Of a stretch of DNA of 53,797 nucleotides, positions 37,020-45,839 are shown piece after piece. A model generated the notes under the pieces. That model made no database searches, was not told the DNA's origin, and saw only the letters and a program-made list of their open reading frames with translations. The stretch is from Pseudomonas sp. AKS31 (GTDB taxonomy: Bacteria; Pseudomonadota; Gammaproteobacteria; Pseudomonadales; Pseudomonadaceae). The stretch is taken from positions 1,194,194-1,247,990 of the forward strand of contig NZ_JAMLFX010000001.1 in the NCBI RefSeq assembly GCF_023634765.1. Direction: 5' to 3'. The position numbers and the translations under genes were made by a program. Position 1 is the first letter of the stretch, and the number at the start of each line of letters is the position of its first letter.

Positions 37020-40000
37020 TCATCGTCCGAATTTGGGGCTTTGTGCCGCTATTCGTGCTGTGGTGTAAGCGTCGGCGAACTCGGACTGGTCAGTCGTGCC
37101 CTTCGTTAGGCTCTCATTGAGCTCTGTAAAGATTCGCAACCCTTCGCCAGCCGCTACGGATTCCAACTGAGCACATTTCGAACCGAGCAACCGGATCGCA
37201 ACATTCTCAAGACGCTCATCCATATGGTCACCATGGTGAGACTCGACCAACAATCTGTAAACCGCCCAGAGTCGTTTGGCGCAAGCCTCCTGCAAATGCC
37301 CCAGAAGTGCGGCGGTGATGATCAAAATGACTATGGTCTCAAGGGCCTGATCAGGGGCATCATTTTTCATGGCTGCTTTGACATGCCAGTGTCGCATCAA
37401 CGCAGCTAGCCCAATTTCAGGAAGTAGAGCCTGCTCCATCAATGCACGTAGCACCGATGCAGCATGCTCCAAAGCTTTATCAAAGGGCGCGCGGAAATCC
37501 CAGACCGCCGAGATAACCGAAATGAACTTAGGTTCTGCGTCAAGGATTTCTACGCCTTGACGTACGGTTCGTGCAGTAAAGGCTGCCGGAGGGAGTAACT
37601 GCACAATTTCGGGTAGCTGTACGATGACTCCGACCCGCCATTCGCATAGCTGCGCAATTTTGCCCGCTTTTTCAAGTGGTGAGAGCCGCCCCACCTCTGT
37701 CAGTGCGGCCAAGACGTCAAGCGTGCAGAAGCCATCGACCTCGGAACCTGCGGCACAAAATATGCGCAGCGCTTCGTCATCAGAATAGAGTCTGTAACGT
37801 TCTGGCTCTTTTGCGCATATCTCCGCCATTTCGCTGTTGCTTCGCCCAATGACTTTAGAGGGCGGTGTTTCGCTTGCTTCCTCTGGAGCGGAGGGTTGGA
37901 GGATCGAAGCGAGGTGGGGTTTCAAGGCGTTTTGTAGGTCCAAACATTTGCTTCGCATTGGACTTCCGAATATAGGATTCGTGAACTCGGCAAGCTCCTC
38001 CATCGTGGCTCTGGCCACTGCGATTTGACCGAAGAAAGTGATGGCAGCGTCGATCAGCCCCAAGTCGTTGAGGACTAACAGCGCTGTCCAATCCAGCAAA
38101 GGCACTCGCTTGCGCAGGGCATCGGCACCGGTCGGTTGCCAACCAATATCGTTAACCATCACTAGGTGATACTGGCGATCATCCCGGCTGGACACCTTGG
38201 CAACTTCCCACAGATGTACGATATCGGAAATGCAGGACAGGACCAGTCGCGGGCGCCATGAGAAAGGGATGGTGTTTAATCCCTGCTGTAAGGACCGCTC
38301 CAGCCGTTTCTGGAACGCTTCTCTGCCGGGCGTCAGTCCAATAAGTGCTTTCAGACTTTCAACCAACTCTTTGCCAGAGGCACCCTCTCGAACCTCGCCT
38401 TTCCAGAGCATCCGGGAATTTGGGAAGTTTCTGAAGAATGCATCGGCGCGTGTTCGGAATTGCTCTCTATCCTTTGCAAGGTCGATGTCACTGCGTCCAC
38501 CCAGAGTGCCACTCAGATGCATCATCAAGTAGGTACCTTCCTGGCTCTCTACGCTCTGATCCACCAGTTCGCCTGCTCGCAAGGCCAACTCCAATAGCCT
38601 GTCGCTCGTTGGGTCGGAAAACTGAATGAGAAAAAACAGTAACTTCACGAACTCCAACTGTTCCCCTTTGGACTTCGCTGTTTCGAGAGCCCTTTCCGCC
38701 GCCTCTACTGCGTCATCGACGTAGCCGCAACGAGTGGCGATCGTGACATAGGTGTTTAGAGCTAGTGGGTCGTCGGATCCTGTAGCTACAATTTTCAACA
38801 ACCGATCGCGGGCTTTTTCCGTTTCGCCTAGATGATCAAGTGCCAATGCCTCGAAGGCTCCCATTCGATCACCAGATTCAACGCGGACTCTATTGCTTTG
38901 ACACAGTTCTACGAGGCCCTGCCAATCTTTCAAAGTCACTAACGCCATCCCGAGGCGCGCAGCCATCGCAGGCGAGAGTACATAGTGCTCAGTTATTTTT
39001 TCGGAGAGTCGAACACACTCCATCGCACTTTCCGGGTCGGTAGGATCAAGCTCGTGGATGAGTGTGAGTGCAATGCTCACGGGCCGATCCAGTTCCTCAT
39101 ACCTGGCCTGCAGCGACCTCAAAGCCTCATCTTTGGCCAACCTGCTGATTTCCAACTGGAGATAAAAATGTGCGAGGGCGGCTTGGGGGGCTAGATCAGG
39201 ATCTGATTCGAGCAGGCCCATCCACTGTTTTACGTGGCCAGGCTGAACTGATTTGTGAGCAGAAATAGAGGCTGCGGTGACAGCCGACCCAAACAGGGAA
39301 TGGCTGCGATCCACGTTGTCGATGTATGCGCTGAAGCTTTGGTAGCATGCCCGGAATTTACGGGTCTCATAGAGCAAAAGCGTGTTCCAGATATGCTTGT
39401 CTGGTGAGTCGGGCAACTGATCATTTGCCGACAACGCGAGGGTGAAGTCCGACAACTGACCCGCAATGCCCCGTAAGACCTCATGGATATGGGGCAAGTC
39501 CGGACGTTTCTGCGCAGCATCCTTCAGGTCTGCAAGTATCGACTCTGCCTTGCCGAGTGCCGAAGCTGTAGCCCCCCATATGTCGACGAGCTGCTCTATG
39601 TTGGAACCCCAGCCTGATGCCTTTATGAACAAGACAGCGTCGTTAATCGCAGCCCAAGCCTCTTCAAGCTTTTGAAGGTCTACACCCGGAAGACCTGCTG
39701 GTGGGATAGATTCACGTCGCTGCGTAGTGGCGGTGGCCACCGCGAGGGCAAATTTGGCTCGGGCTCTAAGCAAAAGCAATAGTTCGCGTATGTCAGCGGA
39801 CCCCTCGCAGGATTCAAGGCCCGCCTCGCAGTCCGCCAAGGCATTTGCAGGCTCGTCAGACAACCAATGTGCAAACGCTCTGGCGAAAGACCGTTGAGGC
39901 TCTGGAAGTAAATCAGCCAGCTCAACTGCCAGCTCGTAATGCCCTTGCACCGCGTGTAGCCGGGAACGAACGGCAATGAATATTGGGTCTTCACCCTCCA

Positions 40001-40985
40001 GTAGATCATGCAGTTCTGCAAGGGATTCGCTATCGTTTTCAAATCTGATGCGGATCTCTGCTTCTACCCAAGCGGCTCGGTACTTGGGCAAAGGCGTTGC
40101 CTGATACGCGTTCTGGTATGAAGATGCAGCCGCTTGGTTATCCCCTGTTTGAACCTGCCAGTTGCCACGTAGACGCCAATATTCTGCGCGCTCAAGGGTG
40201 GTCGATTCTTCGAGCTTGGGCTCTGCCTCGTCGAGCTGTATCTTTGCTCGATCCAGCGCAGTTACCCGTAGATCTGCCTTGGCCTGAGTCAGATTCCAGG
40301 CAAGCGTGTCCCGAGCTGGGTTGACCCAGTAGTCTTCGGTTGAGCCTGCTAAGGCGTTCATCAGGGCAGCCCCCCTTGCAGCCACGCCTTTTACCACACC
40401 CTGAACCAAGGTTAAGCGGTCATCTGCTTGCATCCCAGGGTGGGTTTGCTCCGCGCGCTGGCTCAGGATGTGCCCCACGTGAGACAGTTCGTTCTGGTGG
40501 CGAATGCTCTCGGAAAGATCTGTAGTTCTTTTCAGAATGTTCTTTGTTGGCGCGCGAAGATTGACGTATTTCTGTTCGGGAGACAGATCATCGACGGTGA
40601 TGCGGATCAGCTCATCCCTGAGCCAGACGTAGTAAAGGGGGCAGTCAACAGGATCTTCGTTTACCGAAAGGTCGCAGATTACTAAGAGCACTGGTTCAAC
40701 GGCTCGGGCGTAATAGCGGACAGTGGTGGCTTTCAGAGTGACCGAAATGTAATCGCCATCCTCCGTCAGGTTTGGAGAGCGGGTGCCTTTAAGTTGGATA
40801 CGGAAAATATCCGTCGCGCGTTGATTGGGCGTGGTCTGCACTTGGAAGTCATAGCCATAGTCGTCCGTCCCTTCCAGGCTTTGCAATCTCCAATCCTTGG
40901 GATGACGAGCCATCAGGCAACGTGTTGCGTCGGCATTGATGTCGTGCTGATCCCCCGTCCCAGGTAAAGGCCCGTCAACTGGCAT
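37020..40985 (-). CDS. DUF4365 nuclease-like domain fused to a long TPR-like array
   Basis: The 1321-residue protein opens with a DUF4365-type domain of the PD-(D/E)xK nuclease-like group: E38 and D46 in SLEGTDDYGYDFQVQ, then Q64-x-K66 in FRIQLKGTRSP, and later TTVRYYARAVEPVLLVICDL. From about residue 200 to the end it is almost all helix pairs of TPR/alpha-solenoid style (ERAEYWRLRGNWQVQTGDNQ, AASSYQNAYQATP and many more). No membrane segment is present. DUF4365 domains occur in bacterial defence genes; the fusion to such a long solenoid is unusual. The start follows GAGGA. It is divergent from the ATPase gene, with 273 bases between. The biochemical role is inferred. Confidence 0.8.
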   Translation of the reverse strand: MPVDGPLPGTGDQHDINADATRCLMARHPKDWRLQSLEGTDDYGYDFQVQTTPNQRATDIFRIQLKGTRSPNLTEDGDYISVTLKATTVRYYARAVEPVLLVICDLSVNEDPVDCPLYYVWLRDELIRITVDDLSPEQKYVNLRAPTKNILKRTTDLSESIRHQNELSHVGHILSQRAEQTHPGMQADDRLTLVQGVVKGVAARGAALMNALAGSTEDYWVNPARDTLAWNLTQAKADLRVTALDRAKIQLDEAEPKLEESTTLERAEYWRLRGNWQVQTGDNQAAASSYQNAYQATPLPKYRAAWVEAEIRIRFENDSESLAELHDLLEGEDPIFIAVRSRLHAVQGHYELAVELADLLPEPQRSFARAFAHWLSDEPANALADCEAGLESCEGSADIRELLLLLRARAKFALAVATATTQRRESIPPAGLPGVDLQKLEEAWAAINDAVLFIKASGWGSNIEQLVDIWGATASALGKAESILADLKDAAQKRPDLPHIHEVLRGIAGQLSDFTLALSANDQLPDSPDKHIWNTLLLYETRKFRACYQSFSAYIDNVDRSHSLFGSAVTAASISAHKSVQPGHVKQWMGLLESDPDLAPQAALAHFYLQLEISRLAKDEALRSLQARYEELDRPVSIALTLIHELDPTDPESAMECVRLSEKITEHYVLSPAMAARLGMALVTLKDWQGLVELCQSNRVRVESGDRMGAFEALALDHLGETEKARDRLLKIVATGSDDPLALNTYVTIATRCGYVDDAVEAAERALETAKSKGEQLEFVKLLFFLIQFSDPTSDRLLELALRAGELVDQSVESQEGTYLMMHLSGTLGGRSDIDLAKDREQFRTRADAFFRNFPNSRMLWKGEVREGASGKELVESLKALIGLTPGREAFQKRLERSLQQGLNTIPFSWRPRLVLSCISDIVHLWEVAKVSSRDDRQYHLVMVNDIGWQPTGADALRKRVPLLDWTALLVLNDLGLIDAAITFFGQIAVARATMEELAEFTNPIFGSPMRSKCLDLQNALKPHLASILQPSAPEEASETPPSKVIGRSNSEMAEICAKEPERYRLYSDDEALRIFCAAGSEVDGFCTLDVLAALTEVGRLSPLEKAGKIAQLCEWRVGVIVQLPEIVQLLPPAAFTARTVRQGVEILDAEPKFISVISAVWDFRAPFDKALEHAASVLRALMEQALLPEIGLAALMRHWHVKAAMKNDAPDQALETIVILIITAALLGHLQEACAKRLWAVYRLLVESHHGDHMDERLENVAIRLLGSKCAQLESVAAGEGLRIFTELNESLTKGTTDQSEFADAYTTARIAAQSPKFGR

Positions 40986-41258
40986 GGTGCTTCCTCGGCA
41001 TAATCTAAAAGGGCGCTGATGGCGTAAAGATGCGTTTCTCGGTGCATTTTTTTCAGGAGTATACAGCCCTCTAAACAGGGCTTGGGATCAGACTACGGGA
41101 TCAATATCTTTGTATTTGGGCTAAGAGACAGGTTGGGCGCATACCAGTCTTGCACGAGACTGTCCAAGGTTATCCGAGCTCCCGCCTTTCCAGAGCACCT
41201 GGTAATGGCTTCTTGATGCCAGTCCGGTTACGCTGATGTTTATCAGGGAGGACGAGCG
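40986..41258. promoter_or_regulatory. Divergent control region of the island genes
   Basis: These 273 bases separate two divergent starts and must hold both promoters. A perfect inverted repeat AGCCCT-CTAAAC-AGGGCT at 41065-41082 could be an operator. A run of seven T near 41048 lies on the DUF4365 side. The ATPase has a strong AGGGAGG ribosome binding site. No clear -35/-10 pair was assigned. Confidence 0.5.
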
Positions 41259-44126
41259 ATGAGTCAGTACCTTTTAAGTTTTGCAAGGCAGAACCTTGAG
41301 GGGCGCACTGATGCTTACTTGGTGCTTCTCTGGTGTATCTATCAGGCTGACCAAAACAAAGGCCGCTACTCCGACCACATCAAATCACAAATCACCACGG
41401 CGTCGAATCAGCTGCTGGGTCGCAACTACCAACGTGTCGCTGCTCGCTTCAAGAAAGTGCTCGATAAAAGGCCGGAACTGGATCGAATACCACCCTCGGG
41501 CTTGGGGGCGTTGGATAACCTTCGCGTCAAGAATTTCCGTGGCTTTGGGGAGTTTGGCGCCGACGATAAGGGCACGTTTATTCGATTCAGTAAACGGAAA
41601 AACATTTTCTACGCGCCCAATGGTGGCGGTAAATCATCGCTCTGCGAAGCCATCGAAATTTGCACCACTGGGGACATCAAGGAAGCAGCCAGGCGCAAGA
41701 CCAAGGTCAAACAGTACATTGCACGTGGGGAAAACAAGCCTCAGCTCGCCCTCATAGGAACGAATAAGCTCAAAATTACGCCTAGTATCAGTTGGTCGAG
41801 TTGTTTCATTGATCGCAATCGCCTTCAGGAATTTTCGCTCTTGGGCTCCAAGGACACAGGCAGTGGCGAAAGTGATGTTTTGGCCACCTTGTTCGGCTTA
41901 GAAGAGCTCCAAGAAGTCATTTCTCGTTTCGTCCGCCCTGAAAGCTTTACACTCAAAGCATTTATGCGTGCCGACCAAGCCGAGGCACTGACGAACCTTG
42001 AACGCGCTCAAACAGAACTAGGTCAACAGCGGAGCAAGCACAGGGCAGATCTTCAAGCCGCGATTTCGGAAATCTGTAAGCTCTTGGGACTGCGGCCTGA
42101 TCAGGATTTCGAAATTCGTCCAAAGGTACAGCGGCTGCGCAAAACGATAGACATTCACATCCGTGGGGCCGAGCGACTGCGAGCGGCCAAAGCACCAGTG
42201 GTCATTCCTATAAAAGGTGTTGCACGTACTTCTGCCATCGCCAAGCGGTTGCTCAACCGCAGAGCTCAGATCGAAACAATTTTTCTGCAAAGGGCCAGTG
42301 ACGTTAACTATCGCGCTGTTTTTGAAGCCTTGGAAGCCATTGAACAACAGTCTGAGCAGACCTGTCCTGCCTGTTTGACGCCACTTGACCATGTCACGGT
42401 GAACCCGTTTGAAAGAGCTCGCGACCAGATCAAAACGCTCGGAGCATTGGAGGCCCTGAAGCAATCCAAGCTGAGAAATGATGCTCAAGTTGTCCTGTGG
42501 GCTTCAAGGATCGCTACTGAGATCAGTTCCTTGAAAGGTAATGTTTACGCTGGTGTACCTTGTCCACTGGCGATGGAAGCGTTGGAAACGGTGCTCACAG
42601 AATTCCATACGGCTACTGATCGCTCTACAGTGGCGGCGTCTGTCCTCAATGCTTTCATCGCGCTCTGTGCTGACAGTACAACCCAAATCCAGGCCTATCT
42701 GCGCACATGCGAGCGTAAGCGGAGAGAGGTTGACCAGGCAGAAGTTCAAGCGGCCCGTCTCGATGAACTCATCGAACACCTCAAGAAGGTAGATGAATCG
42801 TTAAAGCGGCAGTTCGATATCAAAACCCGTGCAGAAAACGAATTCAAAACCGCCAATAACAGGATGCTTGCCTTTATGGGGCAGAGAACGGTTTTGCTCA
42901 ACGATTCTGTGGATAACAGTCACTACAACCAGTTGCTCAAGGATCTTGAGGTTGAATACCGGACACTGTATGGCGATCTGCTGGGTTATAAGTTAGAGCT
43001 CGAAAAAGCGCGCATTACAGGGATCGAAGCCAAGGCTGCCGAGTACTACCGAGCGATCAATAACCATGACGATGACCATGAGCAGATACGGACACTGGCC
43101 TTTGAAAAGCTCACGGAGAGCTACCGGATCAGGATCACCAACGTGGACGGATCTCCGCTGGATGCGTTTGCTGTGCTCAGCGAGGGGCATCTGAGGGCAT
43201 TGGGCTTATCGATTCTTCTGGCGATGGCGGAAAAAAACAATTTTCCGCTCATCGTCTTTGATGACGTCGTCAATGCGATCGACACGGATCACCGATCCAA
43301 CATCATTGATCTGTTTTTCAATGATACTTACCTGCGTCGGATCCAGATGGTGGTGACCACCCATGATCGCCTCTTCTGGGAGCGCTTTTGCATCATCGCT
43401 GACCGTCATCCTCAATGCGACCAGCACGCAAACCATGTGCTTAGCTACACGAACAAAGGCATCGTGGTCATTGATCACGCAGGTGGTTTTCAGAAAAAGG
43501 TGCATCTGGCGCTGACGGTCTTCGACGTTCGGCAAGCATTGCTGTATTGCCGGATCTGGTTCGAGTCCATGGTGCTGGAGTTCTGCATTGAAAACGGCGT
43601 CCAGGTCACCGCGAACTTCAACAAATCTCAGCTCAAGAAGAGTATGTACCTGCAGGTGAGCCTGGAGCACACCTTCAAGCTGGTGGAGCCCTTCATTGAC
43701 TATGACCTATCGTATTTCAATTTCATCAAGAATGATCTGGTGAACTGGGGTGGCCAAAACCAAGAACACCATGCCTTTGATGAAGGAAGCCTGAACTTTG
43801 TGCACTCCAAGACCAGTGGTGAGGTTTCGAAAATCTACGACGCGATCCGTTTCCTGGAATGTCAGCTTTTCATGGACAAAAAGAAGGAGTCCGGAGAAAG
43901 GTACCTTGCAGAGGTGAATGAGAAAGTCGAGAAGGGCCGCAGGAAATTAGCAGGACTCGCCAGAGCACCTGAAGAGGTGCAGAAAGAACATCAGGCAGGG
44001 TTGAAGGCGCTGGAAAAGCGCGCCCTTGAGCTCACCCAGGAGCTTCAGTTCATCGAGCGCTGTGTAGTGAGCATGGCTGACCGCGAGCGAGCAGGGGAGC
44101 TGCCCGCTGAGTTGCCGCCTGCCTAG
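41259..44126 (+). CDS. RecF/Rad50-type ATPase with zinc hook (RloC-like defence protein candidate)
   Basis: The 955-residue ABC-class ATPase has an 85-residue helical N-terminal extension before the canonical [12 protein letters not shown] start. Walker A is APNGGGKSS (K125) and a long coiled coil is broken by a CPAC zinc hook (C369, C372). The ABC signature is LSEGH (640-644), Walker [13 protein letters not shown] (D668, D669), and the switch histidine is in VTTHDR. The C-terminal ~250 residues are helical and contain R765-x3-E769 (RIWFE) with histidines at 804, 837, 838 and 849. This resembles the R/E/H layout of the PrrC/RloC anticodon nucleases, but I infer this only from spacing. Plain Rad50-like or Lamassu-type DNA sensors are alternatives. 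Confidence 0.8.
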   Translation: MSQYLLSFARQNLEGRTDAYLVLLWCIYQADQNKGRYSDHIKSQITTASNQLLGRNYQRVAARFKKVLDKRPELDRIPPSGLGALDNLRVKNFRGFGEFGADDKGTFIRFSKRKNIFYAPNGGGKSSLCEAIEICTTGDIKEAARRKTKVKQYIARGENKPQLALIGTNKLKITPSISWSSCFIDRNRLQEFSLLGSKDTGSGESDVLATLFGLEELQEVISRFVRPESFTLKAFMRADQAEALTNLERAQTELGQQRSKHRADLQAAISEICKLLGLRPDQDFEIRPKVQRLRKTIDIHIRGAERLRAAKAPVVIPIKGVARTSAIAKRLLNRRAQIETIFLQRASDVNYRAVFEALEAIEQQSEQTCPACLTPLDHVTVNPFERARDQIKTLGALEALKQSKLRNDAQVVLWASRIATEISSLKGNVYAGVPCPLAMEALETVLTEFHTATDRSTVAASVLNAFIALCADSTTQIQAYLRTCERKRREVDQAEVQAARLDELIEHLKKVDESLKRQFDIKTRAENEFKTANNRMLAFMGQRTVLLNDSVDNSHYNQLLKDLEVEYRTLYGDLLGYKLELEKARITGIEAKAAEYYRAINNHDDDHEQIRTLAFEKLTESYRIRITNVDGSPLDAFAVLSEGHLRALGLSILLAMAEKNNFPLIVFDDVVNAIDTDHRSNIIDLFFNDTYLRRIQMVVTTHDRLFWERFCIIADRHPQCDQHANHVLSYTNKGIVVIDHAGGFQKKVHLALTVFDVRQALLYCRIWFESMVLEFCIENGVQVTANFNKSQLKKSMYLQVSLEHTFKLVEPFIDYDLSYFNFIKNDLVNWGGQNQEHHAFDEGSLNFVHSKTSGEVSKIYDAIRFLECQLFMDKKKESGERYLAEVNEKVEKGRRKLAGLARAPEEVQKEHQAGLKALEKRALELTQELQFIERCVVSMADRERAGELPAELPPA

Positions 44127-44435
44127 TGCCCTGAAAGGTTAGTTCGTTTATCTAGCTAATTCGATTCTCCCTGAGATTCCAGGGGGCTTTAGCTCAATAA
44201 GTCTCCTCTCCCACGGGAGGAGAGCTCGGGTGAGGGGGAAGATCTCACTGACACGCCACAAAAACTGAAAGCTCCCCAATCCCAGCATTTCCAGCGCATA
44301 AACATGATCGCGCGACCACGTTTAAAGTACACGAACCGTTACGCCATAAGGGCTACAACACCTTGCGTCGTTGCCTACGCGTACGCCAGAATCCGCCTGC
44401 TTACGCGGCTATGAGGTGGGTTGTATCGTTTCCCT
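44127..44435. repeat. Intergenic stretch with repeat at the right island edge
   Basis: There is no gene here. At 44203-44242 a copy of the CTCTCC-GGAGAG repeat (CTCCTCTCCCACGGGAGGAG, then CTCGGGTGAGGGGG) marks the right edge of the island. The sequence from about 44290 leads into the structured leader of the next gene and probably contains its promoter. Confidence 0.6.
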
Positions 44436-44645
44436 GTCACTGGAAAACAGTGATCGGGTTTGGTAGCCCGCTTCGAAACCGTATGGTGTCACCGTATGCA
44501 GTCCCTTTTTTGGGGGCTCAGATTTTTATGGTGGACATGCGTGGGGCTCATTCGTGAGCGCCGGGTTTCCCGTTTCGACCGGTCTACCAACCCACGTATG
44601 GCCACCACCCACTCGTTTGGTAGCGAGGGTGATGGCTCCTAATAT
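44436..44645 (+). promoter_or_regulatory. Highly structured leader RNA candidate of the DUF6124-like gene
   Basis: A chain of hairpins fills about 210 bases before the start codon: TCACTG-GAAAA-CAGTGA (44437-44453); CGGG-TTTGGTAG-CCCG (44455-44470); AGTCCC...GGGGCT (44500-44518); GCTCA-TTCG-TGAGC with a UUCG tetraloop (44546-44559); CGGG-TTT-CCCG (44562-44572); and a long final hairpin (44601-44636) whose loop is again TTTGGTAG (44616-44623). Between the two identical loops, CTACCAA (44584-44590) is complementary to both. This suggests alternative loop pairing, in the style of antisense-controlled leaders. I recall similar sequences before this gene family in other pseudomonads. Confidence 0.7.
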
Positions 44646-44665
44646 TCGAAACTGGAGTTACACCT

Positions 44666-45031
44666 ATGTTCAAAATCACGCCAAATCCGCCCGTTAACGA
44701 TCCAATCCCTCACGACCCCGCGCTCAGCCCGAAAAAGGTCAAAGAAGCAATCGACCGCGCCCTCGACTACTACCTCAAACCCGAAGACCTGGCGGCCCCG
44801 CCAAGCTCACCCAAGTTTCGCCCCGTCTATCTCGTCGATCCCACGCTGGATGACGAAACCCTGCTGGTCGAGGCGAGCGAGTCGCTTTCATACGCCCATG
44901 CCATGGCCGGCAATATCGCCAACTCAATCGGCGGCCCGGAGCGCAAACCGCTGCTGGCGCTGCAACAGGTGATCATGCTCAACGAATTGTTGGTTAATCG
45001 GCTGCTGGATAAGCTGAAGTTGCCTCAATAA
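44666..45031 (+). CDS. DUF6124/DUF3077-like small protein
   Basis: The 121-residue protein resembles the small Pseudomonas DUF6124 (earlier DUF3077) family. The N-terminus is Pro/Asn-rich (MFKITPNPPVNDPIPHDPAL) and the rest is a helical four-part core (LLVEASESLSYAHAMAGNIA ... LALQQVIMLNELLVNRLLDK). The function is unknown. Pseudomonads often have several paralogues. It has a GGAG ribosome binding site 9 bases before the ATG and the structured leader described at 44436, which very probably controls it. The family assignment is from memory of sequence style. Confidence 0.75.
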   Translation: MFKITPNPPVNDPIPHDPALSPKKVKEAIDRALDYYLKPEDLAAPPSSPKFRPVYLVDPTLDDETLLVEASESLSYAHAMAGNIANSIGGPERKPLLALQQVIMLNELLVNRLLDKLKLPQ

Positions 45032-45052
45032 TTTCGCTGGCTGTTATTGCCT

Positions 45053-45147
45053 CTTCGCGAGCAGGCTCACTCCCACAGGAGATTGTCGTCGGACACAAAT
45101 CTGTGATCCCACTACGTTCCAAAGTGGGAGCGAGCCTGCTCGCGAAA
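45053..45147. repeat. REP inverted pair (CGCGAGCAGGCTCGCTCCCA family), duplication copy 1
   Basis: TTCGCGAGCAGGCTCACTCC and its reverse complement flank about 50 bases. This is the first part of a ~250-bp block repeated 535 bases to the right. Confidence 0.9.
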
Positions 45148-45183
45148 GCGCTCTGCCAAGCACCATCACTTTCAGACAAGCAA

Positions 45184-45215
45184 CAAAAAACCCGGAAGCT
45201 TTCGCCGTCCGGGCT
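45184..45215 (-). terminator. Terminator, duplication copy 1
   Basis: On the minus strand CCCGG and CCGGG pair across a 13-base loop and are followed by T6. It lies downstream of the small ORF at 45308 and is a copy of the aer terminator. Confidence 0.8.
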
Positions 45216-45222
45216 TTGAAGA

Positions 45223-45304
45223 TCAAAGGATCGCAGCCTTCGGCAGCTCCTACATTGGAATGCATGTTCCTGTAGGAGCTGCCGAAGGCTGCGATCTTTT
45301 TGAT
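45223..45304. repeat. REP inverted pair (GATCGCAGCC family), duplication copy 1
   Basis: The arms GATCGCAGCCTTCGGCAGC and reverse complement flank a spacer with TTGGAATGCATGTTCC. The pair ends just before the stop of the small ORF. Confidence 0.9.
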
Positions 45305-45307
45305 TTA

Positions 45308-45523
45308 CTAGGTAATGGTTAGCCTGCCAGTGATCACAAATTTATCGAACACTTTCTGACCATCACGCGCAGCTTGTCGAACATCATGGAATGTCAGCTC
45401 ATCACGAACTTTCTGTTTTGCGGGTTTTCGGGCGGGGGTTGTATTCATGCTGGCCGGTCTGCGTGGTTGAGTAGCTACCGGCAAACGATAGAACCTGGCT
45501 TCATCAAGCACCAGTCGGCGCAT
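45308..45523 (-). CDS. Small hypothetical ORF between duplicated flanks
   Basis: The 71-residue frame is basic and hydrophilic (NTTPARKPAKQKVRDELTFH, then DVRQAARDGQKVFDKFVITG). A shorter version from the ATG at 45448 gives 46 residues. Neither start has a good ribosome binding site. No family is recognised. It sits inside a duplication: both sides carry the same REP-terminator-REP block, so it may be a remnant of an inserted or duplicated gene. Confidence 0.4.
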   Translation of the reverse strand: MRRLVLDEARFYRLPVATQPRRPASMNTTPARKPAKQKVRDELTFHDVRQAARDGQKVFDKFVITGRLTIT

Positions 45524-45588
45524 TCTGGCGCAGTTGTAGGCAGTGTCTGCATTGCTTGAGCGAGATCGTCGTTGGCAGAGATGTCCTC

Positions 45589-45683
45589 ATCGCGAGCAGG
45601 CTCGCTCCCACAGGGGATTGTCGTCGGACACATAATCTGTGATCACCACAGATCCAATGTAGGAGCGAGCCTGCTCGCGAAAG
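45589..45683. repeat. REP inverted pair (CGCGAGCAGGCTCGCTCCCA family), duplication copy 2
   Basis: This is the same element as at 45053, offset by about 535 bases, with a few substitutions in the spacer. Confidence 0.9.
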
Positions 45684-45718
45684 CGGTCTGCCAAGCACCA
45701 TCACTTTCAGACAAGCAA

Positions 45719-45750
45719 CAAAAAACCCGGAAGCTTTCGCCGTCCGGGCT
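45719..45750 (-). terminator. Terminator of aer, duplication copy 2
   Basis: The hairpin and T6 tract are identical to those at 45184. It lies about 90 bases beyond the aer stop codon, after the REP pair. Confidence 0.8.
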
Positions 45751-45757
45751 TTGAAGA

Positions 45758-45838
45758 TCAAAGGATCGCAGCCTTCGGCAGCTCCTACATTGGAATGCAT
45801 GTTCCTGTAGGCGCTGCCGAAGGCTGCGATCTTTTGCT
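45758..45838. repeat. REP inverted pair (GATCGCAGCC family), duplication copy 2
   Basis: This is the copy of the element at 45223. One arm has a substitution (TAGGCGCTGCC for TAGGAGCTGCC). It abuts the aer stop codon. Confidence 0.9.
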
Positions 45839-45839
45839 T

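Noticed and set aside
45044..45265. Short frames at 45044 and 45504 with near-identical translations
   Set aside because: They translate the duplicated REP blocks and are not genes.
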